Assembly: GCF_033304615.1 (NCBI RefSeq)
Contig: NZ_CP129118.1
Location: 1,298,001-1,362,000 of the forward strand
Direction of reading: 5' to 3'
DNA: 64,000 bases
DNA from: Sporosarcina oncorhynchi
GTDB lineage: Bacteria > Bacillota > Bacilli > Bacillales_A > Planococcaceae
Shown piece after piece: positions 1 to 7,444 of the stretch. A program made the translations under genes and the position numbers. The notes below the pieces were generated by a model. That model did not search any database. It saw only the letters and a list, made by a program, of their open reading frames with translations, and was not told where the DNA came from. Numbering within the stretch: the stretch's first letter is position 1; every line of letters starts with the position of its first letter.

Positions 1-351
1 ATGTGTATGGCTGTTTCTAAATTGACAGCAGAAAAGAGCCTGAAGAATTTCCCGGTTAAAGATTATTTAGCAGCGATTAGTGTAGGGAAGACTCCAGAAG
101 GAGTTCTTTTGTTAGATTTGGATTATCCTGAAGACTCCAGTGCTGCGGTAGATATGAATGTGGTCATGACAGGTGCAGGTGAATTTGTTGAATTACAAGG
201 TACTGGAGAAGAGGCGACATTCACAAGACAGGAAATGAATGATCTTGTCGAATTGGCTGAACTCGGTATTCATCGCTTAATCGAGATTCAAAAGAATGTT
301 TTAGGACCTATCACCGCACAAATCGACGTTAAGGAAGGCGATTTAAGATGA
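1..351 (+). CDS. rph: Ribonuclease PH, C-terminal part (cut by window edge)
   Basis: RNase PH is a phosphorolytic 3'-5' exonuclease that trims the 3' ends of tRNA precursors. Only the last ~116 residues are present; the family is about 245 residues long, so the N-terminal half lies upstream of base 1 and the ATG at base 1 is probably an internal Met. The conserved C-terminal segments LLLDLDYPEDSSAAVDMNVV and VMTGAGEFVELQGTGEEATF are clear. The stop overlaps the next start by 4 bp (ATGA), so it is translationally coupled to the XTP pyrophosphatase gene, the same order as in B. subtilis. Identification is firm; the true start is not visible. Confidence 0.93.
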   Translation: MCMAVSKLTAEKSLKNFPVKDYLAAISVGKTPEGVLLLDLDYPEDSSAAVDMNVVMTGAGEFVELQGTGEEATFTRQEMNDLVELAELGIHRLIEIQKNVLGPITAQIDVKEGDLR

Positions 352-962
352 AGCAAGTTTTGATTGCAACAAACAATAAAGGGAAAGCGAAAGATTTTGA
401 AGCGCTTTTCAATCCTCTTGGTGTAACTGTCATGACATTGAATGACTTGGAAGAAACAATAGATGTAGAAGAAACGGGCACTACATTTGAGGAGAATGCC
501 ATTTTAAAGGCAGAAGAAGTTTCGAAGCTTTTGGGCGTTATCGTTATCGCTGACGATAGTGGCTTAGAAGTCGATGCATTAGATGGAGCTCCTGGCGTCT
601 ATTCCGCTCGTTATGCGGGCTTAGAGAAAAATGATGATGCTAATATCGATAAAGTGCTTGAAGGGCTTACAGGCGTTTCTGATGAGGAACGTACTGCGCG
701 ATTCCGATGTGTGCTTGCTGTTGCAGGGCCGGAAATGGAGACAGTGACTTTCTCTGGGAGCTGTGAAGGATCAATACTTCATGATAGAAGAGGAACGAAC
801 GGCTTCGGATACGACCCTATTTTTTACACACCTATTAAGGAACGTGCCATGGCCGAATTGTCCGCTATTGAAAAGGGAGAAATTTCGCATCGTGGCGCTG
901 CTTTAGCTCAATTGAAGGAGCACCTTCCCAAACTGATGGAATCATTTGGTGCTAGTAGATGA
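348..962 (+). CDS. Non-canonical purine NTP pyrophosphatase (XTP/dITP), RdgB/HAM1 family
   Basis: The enzyme hydrolyses XTP, dITP and ITP to the monophosphate and pyrophosphate, keeping deaminated purines out of DNA and RNA; it is cytosolic. The 204-residue product has the usual family length. It carries the N-terminal substrate loop TNNKGKAKDFEALF (about residues 8-21), the metal/catalytic segment IADDSGLEVDALDGAPGVYS (about 73-92) and the C-terminal GTNGFGYDPIF followed by SHRGAAL. The ATG at 348 overlaps the rph stop, and the stop TGA at 960-962 overlaps the next ATG at 959, so three genes form one translationally coupled unit. No anomalies seen. Confidence 0.95.
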   Translation: MKQVLIATNNKGKAKDFEALFNPLGVTVMTLNDLEETIDVEETGTTFEENAILKAEEVSKLLGVIVIADDSGLEVDALDGAPGVYSARYAGLEKNDDANIDKVLEGLTGVSDEERTARFRCVLAVAGPEMETVTFSGSCEGSILHDRRGTNGFGYDPIFYTPIKERAMAELSAIEKGEISHRGAALAQLKEHLPKLMESFGASR

Positions 963-1459
963 AAATTATAGTTATGAGTGATTCGCATGGTGACAAGGAA
1001 ACGGTGAGGACCGTTTCTGCGTTACATGCGGATGCCATTTTCCATTGTGGCGACAGCGAACTGACTGTCGAGGATCCAGTTTTGCAAGGTATGCATATTG
1101 TAAGAGGGAATTGCGATAGCGATCTGCGCTTTCCAAGCTCATTTGTCATTGAAGTCGGTGAAAAACGCGTGTTCGTTGTCCATGGCCACGAACATGATTG
1201 CAAAAGGACATTATTGCCATTGTATTATGCAGCACAGGAGGAACAAGCAGACATTGTTCTGTTTGGTCATTCACATCTATATGGAACAGAGATGAAAGAA
1301 GGAATCTTATTTTTGAATCCTGGCAGCACATTATTGCCGCGTGGAGGAAATGAAGCAACATTTGCAGTGATAGAATGGGATGAAACGATCCGGATTTCAT
1401 TCAAAAATCTTGCGCTTGAAACAATTAACGAAGTGGAAATAAAAAACTTTTTAAATTAG
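959..1459 (+). CDS. ysnB: YfcE/MJ0936-type metallophosphoesterase (YsnB-like)
   Basis: Small cytosolic calcineurin-like phosphodiesterase of 166 residues; the physiological substrate of the family is not established. All metal-binding motifs are present in order: DSHGD (residues ~7-11), CGDSE (~30), GNCD (~49), HGHEH (~77) and GHSH (~103), then LNPGST. It starts with an ATG overlapping the preceding TGA (ATGA) and is the last gene of the rph-linked unit, as in B. subtilis (ysnA-ysnB). The start is decided by the overlap and by the protein beginning immediately with the first beta strand KIIVMSDSHGD. It is followed at once by the promoter of tRNA-Arg. The family call is firm; the role is not. 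Confidence 0.88.
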   Translation: MKIIVMSDSHGDKETVRTVSALHADAIFHCGDSELTVEDPVLQGMHIVRGNCDSDLRFPSSFVIEVGEKRVFVVHGHEHDCKRTLLPLYYAAQEEQADIVLFGHSHLYGTEMKEGILFLNPGSTLLPRGGNEATFAVIEWDETIRISFKNLALETINEVEIKNFLN

Positions 1460-1461
1460 CA

Positions 1462-1490
1462 TTGACTTATTTTTGAACCATGCCTATAAT
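1462..1490 (+). promoter_or_regulatory. SigA promoter for tRNA-Arg
   Basis: TTGACT (1462-1467), a 17-bp spacer and TATAAT (1485-1490) form a near-consensus housekeeping promoter about 40 bp upstream of the mature tRNA 5' end. It begins just after the ysnB stop, so the tRNA is transcribed independently of the upstream operon. Confidence 0.85.
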
Positions 1491-1531
1491 AAGATTTGTC
1501 GTTTGCGATAACTAAATTGCAAATCGCACAT

Positions 1532-1605
<74 letters not shown>

Positions 1606-1638
1606 TACATAAAAGCGGTATGAACCGTGGTATATTAG

Positions 1639-1728
1639 CCTTCTAACGAAGTTGAAGCATCGGTCTATGAGCGGTCACACTACGCTTAATGGTTTTCCGA
1701 CTTCTACTCTACGTTAGGAGGTTTTTTT
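1639..1728 (+). terminator. Long-stem terminator after tRNA-Arg, with internal structure
   Basis: CCTTCTAACG (1639-1648) pairs with CGTTAGGAGG (1712-1721) over 10 bp with one G-T pair, followed directly by seven T residues. The 63-nt loop holds further possible helices: GAAG..CGG (1654-1663) with CCGACTTC (1697-1704), and AGCG (1670-1673) with CGCT (1683-1686). It ends the tRNA transcript. The branched fold is unusual for a plain terminator, so a small stable RNA is possible. Confidence 0.6.
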
Positions 1729-1931
1729 ATTGCGTAACTTCAATTCAGATTTAATATATAAATTTTGCATAAAGACTATGTCCCTAACTCGACCTCATCA
1801 AACCGTATAACAGATTTATAAATAGAGAAGGTGTTGGAATACGTCATTAGATAAATTGCTGAATCTCTATTTTCTTCTCTATTCAGTTCTTTGTGAAATC
1901 GTTATAATTTGGTGTATTGGAGTTTGTTTTT
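1729..1931. other. Intergenic stretch before the potassium channel gene
   Basis: About 200 bp of AT-rich sequence. A TATAAT at 1903-1908 sits just upstream of the channel gene's ribosome binding site, but the matching -35 region is poor, so the promoter assignment is weak. No ORF or repeat was recognised here. Confidence 0.4.
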
Positions 1932-2681
1932 ATGAAAAAAATCTATATTACATATGAGATAATTATGTTTATTCTTGTTCTCATATCACTGTTTTTCGCT
2001 TTTTCTACTAATGAACAGTTATTTCTCTACGATCGTATCATTTGGATTGTATTTGTTGCTGATTATGTAGTTCGTTTGATTAGTTCTAAGAAAAAGTGGG
2101 AGTATATCAAGAAGCATCCATTTGAGCTTGTTGCTATTATTCCGTTTGATTCTATATTTAGAGTAGCGAGGTTTGTTCGGATTTTTAAGGTGGTTCGACT
2201 GCTTGGAATTGGATCACGATTTTTTAAACCTGTTTATAGTCTCTTGAAAACAAATGGACTAGATAAACTGCTTATGACAGCTCTTGTTCTATTATTTATC
2301 ATTCCTATCCCAATTGTCTTAGTTGAACCATCCATTACTACTTTTCCTGATGCATTATGGTGGGCAGTCGTTACTACGACCACCGTCGGTTATGGAGATA
2401 TTTCTCCATCCACACCAATTGGCCGTGTATTGGCTGTCGTATTAATGTTGGTCGGGATTGGCATTATAGGTACATTCACTTCAGCTATAACGAGTTACTT
2501 TAGTGGTAACGCAAAAGTGACGCACGACAAACAAATACTAAACGTAATTCAATCGATTGAAGAGATTGAGAATCTAACTAAAGAAGATATAGACCTGATT
2601 CAATTGTATTTGAAAAGGAAAGACTTAACAGAGGGGCGAATCGAAACAAGCGCATCTTCCACACCAAAAGCTATACAATAA
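1932..2681 (+). CDS. Voltage-gated-type potassium channel (Kv family, six TM)
   Basis: Integral membrane K+ channel of about 249 residues. Hydrophobic segments near residues 8-24 and 32-50 are followed by an S4-like voltage sensor with regularly spaced basic residues (FRVARFVRIFKVVRLL, ~76-91), a further membrane segment, the pore helix with selectivity filter TVGYGD (~151-156), a last membrane helix (~165-190) and a short cytosolic tail with an acidic helix. There is no RCK/TrkA domain. I chose ATG 1932 because the upstream in-frame TTG at 1917 lies inside the TTGGAG ribosome binding site. The gene stands alone between tRNA-Arg and the IS element. The specific physiological role is unknown. 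Confidence 0.88.
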   Translation: MKKIYITYEIIMFILVLISLFFAFSTNEQLFLYDRIIWIVFVADYVVRLISSKKKWEYIKKHPFELVAIIPFDSIFRVARFVRIFKVVRLLGIGSRFFKPVYSLLKTNGLDKLLMTALVLLFIIPIPIVLVEPSITTFPDALWWAVVTTTTVGYGDISPSTPIGRVLAVVLMLVGIGIIGTFTSAITSYFSGNAKVTHDKQILNVIQSIEEIENLTKEDIDLIQLYLKRKDLTEGRIETSASSTPKAIQ

Positions 2682-2924
2682 ATGACTACCTAGTTTACTG
2701 AAATCCATTCATAAGGATGGAACGGTTATAAACGCCTGGAAGCTAAGTAAATATGAGATACGGATTTAGTGCCTTTGGAATTTACGTGAATTTTACTCGG
2801 ACTTGCTGATATTTGCAAGATAAGGTTGTATACTAGTAAAAGTAAAAAGGTTTGCTTCAGTAAATAAGATATCGTGTATTTGTTGAATAAATTTCCTTAT
2901 TAACAAGTAAAGTAGGTGAACAAT

Positions 2925-3074
2925 ATGGGGAAATATCAATTAGATAATAAAGGTAAAATGGCTGTGACGAAATTTCATGAGAAAAAAAAGCCTGCGCAAT
3001 TTGATAAAAAGCAGCAACTTGAAAAAATACGTGCAGCGTATTTGAAAAAGAAGCAAGAAAAAACAGATGAATAA
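2925..3074 (+). CDS. Small, highly charged hypothetical protein (49 aa)
   Basis: Not recognised. The ORF is 49 codons from ATG 2925, preceded by AGGTG at a suitable distance (GTG 2916 is in frame but lacks its own site). The product is lysine- and glutamine-rich (it opens MGKYQLDNKGKMAVTKFHEK) with no membrane segment, no cysteines and a likely C-terminal basic helix; it would be cytosolic and could bind nucleic acid, but that is only a guess from charge. It stands alone and is followed by a strong terminator at 3187-3216. A good ribosome binding site and non-random composition support a real gene. Confidence 0.55.
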   Translation: MGKYQLDNKGKMAVTKFHEKKKPAQFDKKQQLEKIRAAYLKKKQEKTDE

Positions 3075-3186
3075 TGGAAATGAAGAAATAGGAAGACTAA
3101 TCCCTTCTTCGGATTTTTAGTCCACTATTAACAAAAACATCCTATCATTTTAAAAGATAAACTGAATATCGTTCTGTCAAAATCAG

Positions 3187-3216
3187 CTTCTCAAATTTTA
3201 TTTGAGAGGTTTTTTT
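3187..3216 (+). terminator. Rho-independent terminator
   Basis: CTTCTCAAAT (3187-3196) pairs with ATTTGAGAGG (3200-3209) over 10 bp (one T-G), loop TTT, followed by seven T residues. It closes the transcript of the small ORF at 2925 and lies just upstream of the IS21 element. Confidence 0.85.
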
Positions 3217-3470
3217 GCTGTTTTAAAGGGTAACAATAGAAGTGTAATCGAATGTAAAGCCTGTAAATTAAGCTTTTAAATGCAGATTTAACAACACTTT
3301 AAAATTAATTTAAGCTAAACTGAATATAGCCATTGAATTGTACCACTCTTGCCATGTTTTTGATCCACTAATGACAAGTTTTTGGTCCACTTCTGCCATG
3401 CAGAGAACCACCCTTCTTTATAATTGAGTTGCACCTAACGGTGTAAAACAATTATTCAGGAGGTTTTTTT

Positions 3471-5027
3471 ATGATTAAGTATCGAGAAATTCTGAGGCTG
3501 CACGCTCAGGGAATTAGTCAAAGGGGCATCGCCTCAAGTACTTCCAACTCAAGAACGACGATTCGAGAAGTGGTGAAAAGAGCTGAGGAGCGGAACATGC
3601 GATGGCCTTTGGAAGAAGAAATTACAGATCAAGACTTACTGGAGTTATTATTTCCTGAAAAGCATGCTTCTATGGACTTTAGAAGAAAGCCAGATTGTGA
3701 ATATGTCCATAAGGAGTTGGCAAAGCCAGGTGTTAATTTAACGCTGTTATGGGAGGAGTATTCTCTTAACTGCCGATCAAACGAAGAGATTCCATATAGC
3801 TATCGTCAGTTCTGCAGATTCTATCATGATTATGCCCGCAAAACGAAAGCTACAATGCGTATTAAACGTAAACCCGGCGAGCTGTTAGAAATGGATTGGG
3901 CAGGTCAGACAATGTCGATTAAAGATGATTTAACTGGCGAAGAGATTCCAGTTTATATTTTTGTTTCTGCCCTTCCGTGCAGTCAATATGCTTATGTTGA
4001 AGGCTTCTTGTCAATGAATGCGGAAGCATGGATCACGGCTCATATTCATGCATTTCAATTTTACGGAGGCGTTCCAAGAGTCGTTGTTCCGGACAACCTT
4101 AAAACAGGTGTAGTGAAAGCTTCAAAGTACGAACCGGTTATCCATACAGGCTATCAGGAGATGGCTGAGCACTATCAAACAACGATTGTACCCGCTCGCG
4201 TCCGTCGTCCGAAAGACAAGGCAAGCGCCGAAAGTACAGTAGGTCATATTTCAACGTGGATCATTGCTTCATTGCGGAATCAAGAGTTTTTCAGCTTAAA
4301 AGAGTTAAATGAAGCTGTTCATGAGAAGCTAATGGAATTTAATCAAAAACCATTTCAAAAAAAGCAAGGAAGCAGACAAACGGCTTTTAAAGAAGAAGAA
4401 CACTTCGCATTAACACCGTTGCCTGCTTCGCCGTATGAAATCGCAACTTGGAGAATTGCGACGGTACAATATGATTATCACATAACTGTGGACAAAATGT
4501 CTTACTCTGTTCCCTACGATTATGTAAAGTACGAGGTTGATATTCGAGTCACTAGAACTATAATAGAAGTGTTTTATAAAGGACTGCGCATCGCTTCGCA
4601 TAAAAAGCTGAAAGGGAAACCAGGACAAAGCAGTACGTTGACGGATCATATGCCTAAAGAACATAAGCAATACATCGAATTTGACACCGCATATGTACGT
4701 AAATGGGGAGAAACAGCAGGTTCTAATACCTTGACCACCATTAATAGTATTCTTGCCTCTTATCGGGTTGAAAAGCAAGCGCTGAAATCTTGTATGGGCC
4801 TGATTAAATTAGCAGATCAGCACTCGGTAGATCGTTTAGAAAGAGCATGTGAGCGAGCATTAAGATACACAAGTAGACCTACGCTTAAAAGCATCCAAAC
4901 AATCCTTAAAACCGGACAGGATAAACTTCCTATCACGTTTGAAGAGGAAGATTGCCAAGGTGAAGTTAAATCCAACCCTTACGGTTTTACAAGAGGCGCA
5001 GACTATTATGGAGGTAAGGACAAATGA
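3471..5027 (+). CDS. istA: IS21-family transposase IstA
   Basis: DDE-type transposase of 518 residues that binds the IS ends and catalyses strand transfer. An N-terminal helix-turn-helix (residues ~1-35, MIKYREILRLHAQGISQRGI) is followed by the rve integrase core with the catalytic triad Asp (LEMDWAG, ~142), Asp (VVPDNLKTG, ~208) and Glu (KASAESTVGH, ~253), then a C-terminal beta-rich domain. The ATG at 3471 follows CAGGAGG at ideal spacing. The stop overlaps istB by 4 bp (ATGA), the usual IS21 coupling. The frame is full length and uninterrupted. Confidence 0.95.
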   Translation: MIKYREILRLHAQGISQRGIASSTSNSRTTIREVVKRAEERNMRWPLEEEITDQDLLELLFPEKHASMDFRRKPDCEYVHKELAKPGVNLTLLWEEYSLNCRSNEEIPYSYRQFCRFYHDYARKTKATMRIKRKPGELLEMDWAGQTMSIKDDLTGEEIPVYIFVSALPCSQYAYVEGFLSMNAEAWITAHIHAFQFYGGVPRVVVPDNLKTGVVKASKYEPVIHTGYQEMAEHYQTTIVPARVRRPKDKASAESTVGHISTWIIASLRNQEFFSLKELNEAVHEKLMEFNQKPFQKKQGSRQTAFKEEEHFALTPLPASPYEIATWRIATVQYDYHITVDKMSYSVPYDYVKYEVDIRVTRTIIEVFYKGLRIASHKKLKGKPGQSSTLTDHMPKEHKQYIEFDTAYVRKWGETAGSNTLTTINSILASYRVEKQALKSCMGLIKLADQHSVDRLERACERALRYTSRPTLKSIQTILKTGQDKLPITFEEEDCQGEVKSNPYGFTRGADYYGGKDK

Positions 5028-5773
5028 CTACTGAAAACACGTTATCTAAACTAAACGATATGAGAATGACTGCAATGGCAGAGAGATATATGGAGCAATT
5101 GAAAAACCCTGAGTACCAGGACTTATCGTTTGAAGATCGTTTTGCGATGCTTGTAGACATTGAGGGGGGGCATAGAAAAAATGCCAAGCTCGATCGTCTC
5201 ATCAGAAGTGCAGAGTTCAGAGACAGCCAAGCCTGTATAGAAGATATAGAATATCACGCTGACCGAAAGCTTGATAAAACACAAATCCTTAGATTATCAA
5301 CCGGAAGATATATTCAAGAGAAGCATAATATCATAATTAAAGGTGCTTCAGGTAACGGGAAAACTTACTTAGGATGTGCTTTTGGAATCGCTGCTTGCCG
5401 TCAACTTTATAAAGTACGATATATCCGTCTTCCAGATTTATTAGATGAGCTCGCTGTAGCCAGGGGTGAAGGCATTTACCGAAAGGTAATTAAAAAATAT
5501 ACAAAGGTAGATTTACTCATCCTTGATGAATGGCTTTTAACGCCGTTGAAAGAAACTGAAGCCAGAGATCTATTAGAGATTATTGAGTCGAGATATCAGG
5601 TCGCTTCTACAATATTCTGTTCGCAGTTTGATCCCCGTGGCTGGCATGAAAAGATTGGTGAAGGAACATTGGCTGATGCCATTCTAGACCGAATTGTACA
5701 TGGATCTTATCACATGATGCTTGATGGCGAAGTCTCGATGCGGGAGCGCCATGGATTGGAGGGTTCCTCGTGA
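5024..5773 (+). CDS. istB: IS21-family helper ATPase IstB
   Basis: AAA+ ATPase (DnaC-like), 249 residues, that assembles on target DNA and stimulates IstA. Walker A is GASGNGKTYLG (~106-116) and Walker B is VDLLILDEW (~163-171), with sensor residues further on. An N-terminal helical region (~1-70) contacts IstA in characterised relatives. It is translated from ATG 5024 overlapping the istA stop. Its own stop overlaps the GTG of the next small ORF, and a GGAGGG lies before that junction. Length and motifs are normal for the family. Confidence 0.95.
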   Translation: MTTENTLSKLNDMRMTAMAERYMEQLKNPEYQDLSFEDRFAMLVDIEGGHRKNAKLDRLIRSAEFRDSQACIEDIEYHADRKLDKTQILRLSTGRYIQEKHNIIIKGASGNGKTYLGCAFGIAACRQLYKVRYIRLPDLLDELAVARGEGIYRKVIKKYTKVDLLILDEWLLTPLKETEARDLLEIIESRYQVASTIFCSQFDPRGWHEKIGEGTLADAILDRIVHGSYHMMLDGEVSMRERHGLEGSS

Positions 5774-5970
5774 TTCCAGTAGAAGTGGAGAATCGCATTG
5801 CGAAATACTTCTTTCATAATTATCTACCTGAAGAGATAATGGATGAAATAATAGATGTGCTTATCCCACAATGCCTGAATGTAGAAGAGGAGGATATAGA
5901 TCATGACGAACTTGTCATGGACGCTGTATTAATTCTTCTAGCTCTATTAGACGAGAAAAGTATAAAATAA
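5770..5970 (+). CDS. Third small acidic ORF of the IS21 element (66 aa)
   Basis: Not recognised. The ORF begins with GTG 5770, overlapping the istB TGA by 4 bp and preceded by GGAGGG at good spacing, so translation is plausible. The 66-residue product is acidic and helical (MIPVEVENRIAKYFFHNYLP at the start, then DIIDVLIP- and EEEDIDHDEL-like stretches) with no cysteines. It lies inside the IS, before the right-end repeats and a hairpin at 5975-6009. It may modulate transposition or be a passenger; there is no direct evidence for either. Most IS21 elements have only istA and istB. Confidence 0.6.
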   Translation: MIPVEVENRIAKYFFHNYLPEEIMDEIIDVLIPQCLNVEEEDIDHDELVMDAVLILLALLDEKSIK

Positions 5971-5974
5971 ATTA

Positions 5975-6009
5975 AACAGTCATCGATGATTTGTCTCGAT
6001 GGCTGTTTT
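5975..6009 (+). terminator. Hairpin ending the IS21 transcript
   Basis: AACAGTCATCGA (5975-5986) pairs fully with TCGATGGCTGTT (5996-6007) over 12 bp (one T-G), followed by a short T run. The T tract is weak (TTTT), but its position right after the third ORF fits a terminator. Confidence 0.6.
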
Positions 6010-6180
6010 GATGATAGATCTAGATGAATTAAGAAAGACTCTAGCATTAAGTGGGCTAATCATTGGCAGAGGTGGACCAATTTGATGTCAGAAGTGGACA
6101 AGAAAGATGGCAACGGTGGGACAATCGTATGGCTGTAGTCATAAACTGTTGCAAAGTGAAATGGAACTATGGTATCTTTA

Positions 6181-6225
6181 CTTTGAATTCAAGATGTCTT
6201 AATTCAAGATATCTTAATTCAAGAT
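6181..6225. promoter_or_regulatory. Triple 15-bp operator-like direct repeat (MhqR-type half-palindromes)
   Basis: Three consecutive 15-bp units (6181-6195, 6196-6210, 6211-6225), each centred on TTAATTCAAGAT or TTGAATTCAAGAT. The core resembles the palindrome ATCTTGAATTCAAGAT, close to what I recall of the MhqR operator in B. subtilis (TATCTCGAATTCGAGATA-like). The spacing is exact. A complete copy lies at 6393-6408. The sites precede the dioxygenase/FMN reductase operon and are near the mhqR-like gene, so binding by that repressor is the likely function. Confidence 0.6.
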
Positions 6226-6309
6226 AGTTTTCGGACTATCACATCACCCCTAATTTGAAAATGGTGGTGTTGAATCAGCAAGTATTTGCCAAACACCAAT
6301 CATTTAAGA

Positions 6310-6346
6310 TGTAACTATAAAACAACTGTTACATATAGAGTGTAAC
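6310..6346. promoter_or_regulatory. TGTAAC/GTTACA inverted-repeat cluster
   Basis: TGTAAC (6310-6315), GTTACA (6328-6333) and TGTAAC (6341-6346) form two overlapping inverted repeats with 12-bp and 7-bp spacers in the leader of the dioxygenase operon. A second regulator binding here is possible; the protein is unknown. Confidence 0.4.
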
Positions 6347-6392
6347 TAAAAAGAACTAACGTAGAGTGCACAAATTTTTTTTGAATAAAATA

Positions 6393-6408
6393 ATCTTGGA
6401 TTCAAGAT
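6393..6408. promoter_or_regulatory. MhqR-type palindromic operator
   Basis: ATCTTGGATTCAAGAT (6393-6408) is a 16-bp palindrome with one mismatch, 35 bp upstream of the dioxygenase ATG. It matches the core of the triple repeat at 6181-6225 and the degenerate copy at 8617-8632. Its position close to the ribosome binding site would suit repression of the operon. Confidence 0.6.
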
Positions 6409-6442
6409 ATCTGAAATCAAACAACTAATAGGAGGAATTATA

Positions 6443-7426
6443 ATGGATCACTTAAAAGGTATTCACCACGTTACAGCTATAACAAGTAGTGCAGAAAAGA
6501 ACTATGAATTTTTCACATATGTATTAGGAATGCGGCTTGTAAAGAAAACTGTCAATCAAGATGATATCCAAACCTATCACTTATTCTTCGCAGATGATAA
6601 AGGTTCTGCCGGAACAGATATGACGTTCTTCGATTTCCCGGGTATTCCTAAAGGGACACATGGAACAAACGAGATTTATAAAACAGCTTTCCGTGTACCA
6701 ACAGATGCTACACTTGATTACTGGTTGAAACGTTTTGATAAGTATGAAGTGAAAAATAATGGTATTGAAGAAGTTTTTGGCAAAAAAACGATTTCATTCG
6801 TTGACTTTGATGACCAACAATATATGTTAATCTCTGATGAGTTGAATGAGGGGGTTGAATCGGGGACACCTTGGCAAAACGGTCCGGTACCATTGGAATT
6901 TGCCATTACGGGATTAGGGCCGATTCATATTCGTATCGCACAATTTGATTATTTAAAAGAGGTTTTGGAAAAAGTTATGTTCATGCGTGAAATTACACAA
7001 GAAGGTCCACTGCATTTATTTGAAATGGGTGAAGGTGGAAATGGCGCACAAGTAATTGTGGAACATAATGACAGCCTACCTGCTGGCCGACCAGGATACG
7101 GAACGGTGCATCACACAGCTTTCCGCGTGGAAGATACAAAAGTATTGAAAGAGTGGATAGATCATATGGAAGCTGCTGGATTCGGTACTTCTGGATATGT
7201 AGATCGCTTCTTCTTTGAATCATTATATGCACGGGTAGCACCTGGCCTATTGTTTGAATGGGCAACAGATGGCCCTGGTTTTATGGGAGATGAGCCTTAC
7301 GAAACTGTAGGTGAAATTTTATCATTACCACCTTTCCTTGAACCACAACGGGAACAAATTGAGGCATCAGTTAGACCAATCGACACAGTGCGCAGTACAC
7401 GGAAAATTGAAAAAGAGTATTTGTAA
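6443..7426 (+). CDS. Ring-cleaving dioxygenase-type glyoxalase protein (MhqO/MhqA/MhqE family)
   Basis: VOC-superfamily protein of 327 residues predicted to open catechol or hydroquinone rings using a divalent metal. Two bicupin-like halves are visible: the N-terminal half opens GIHHVTAITSSAEKNYEFF (metal-binding His, ~residues 6-24), and the C-terminal half has TVHHTAFRV (~residue 223) with a terminal Glu ligand region LLFEWATD. ATG 6443 follows AGGAGG. It is the first gene of an operon with the FMN reductase (18 bp apart), downstream of MhqR-type operators. B. subtilis has several paralogues in the MhqR regulon; I cannot assign which one this is. The substrate is inferred from family and context. 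Confidence 0.8.
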   Translation: MDHLKGIHHVTAITSSAEKNYEFFTYVLGMRLVKKTVNQDDIQTYHLFFADDKGSAGTDMTFFDFPGIPKGTHGTNEIYKTAFRVPTDATLDYWLKRFDKYEVKNNGIEEVFGKKTISFVDFDDQQYMLISDELNEGVESGTPWQNGPVPLEFAITGLGPIHIRIAQFDYLKEVLEKVMFMREITQEGPLHLFEMGEGGNGAQVIVEHNDSLPAGRPGYGTVHHTAFRVEDTKVLKEWIDHMEAAGFGTSGYVDRFFFESLYARVAPGLLFEWATDGPGFMGDEPYETVGEILSLPPFLEPQREQIEASVRPIDTVRSTRKIEKEYL

Positions 7427-7444
7427 GGAGACGGATTTTAAAAT

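Larger units (their letters stand above)
3339..6123 (+). mobile_element. IS21-family insertion sequence (about 2.79 kb)
   Basis: The element begins TGT (3339) and ends ACA (6123). Each end carries three ~22-bp subrepeats of the type GGTCCACTTCTGCCATG, at 3340-3361, 3362-3383 and 3384-3405 on the left and inverted at 6101-6122, 6079-6100 and 6057-6078 on the right. These multiple terminal repeats are characteristic of IS21 elements and would bind the IstA transposase. It carries istA, istB and a third small ORF, all coupled by overlapping stops and starts. I could not see a convincing target-site duplication in the flanks (..TTGAAT | ATCGTA..). All frames are intact, so it may be active. It separates a lone small ORF from the quinone-stress island. 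Confidence 0.9.

Noticed and set aside
3331..6130. Target-site duplication flanking the IS21 element
   Set aside because: The flanks TTGAAT and ATCGTA do not match over 4-8 bp; moving the ends by one or two bases does not help.
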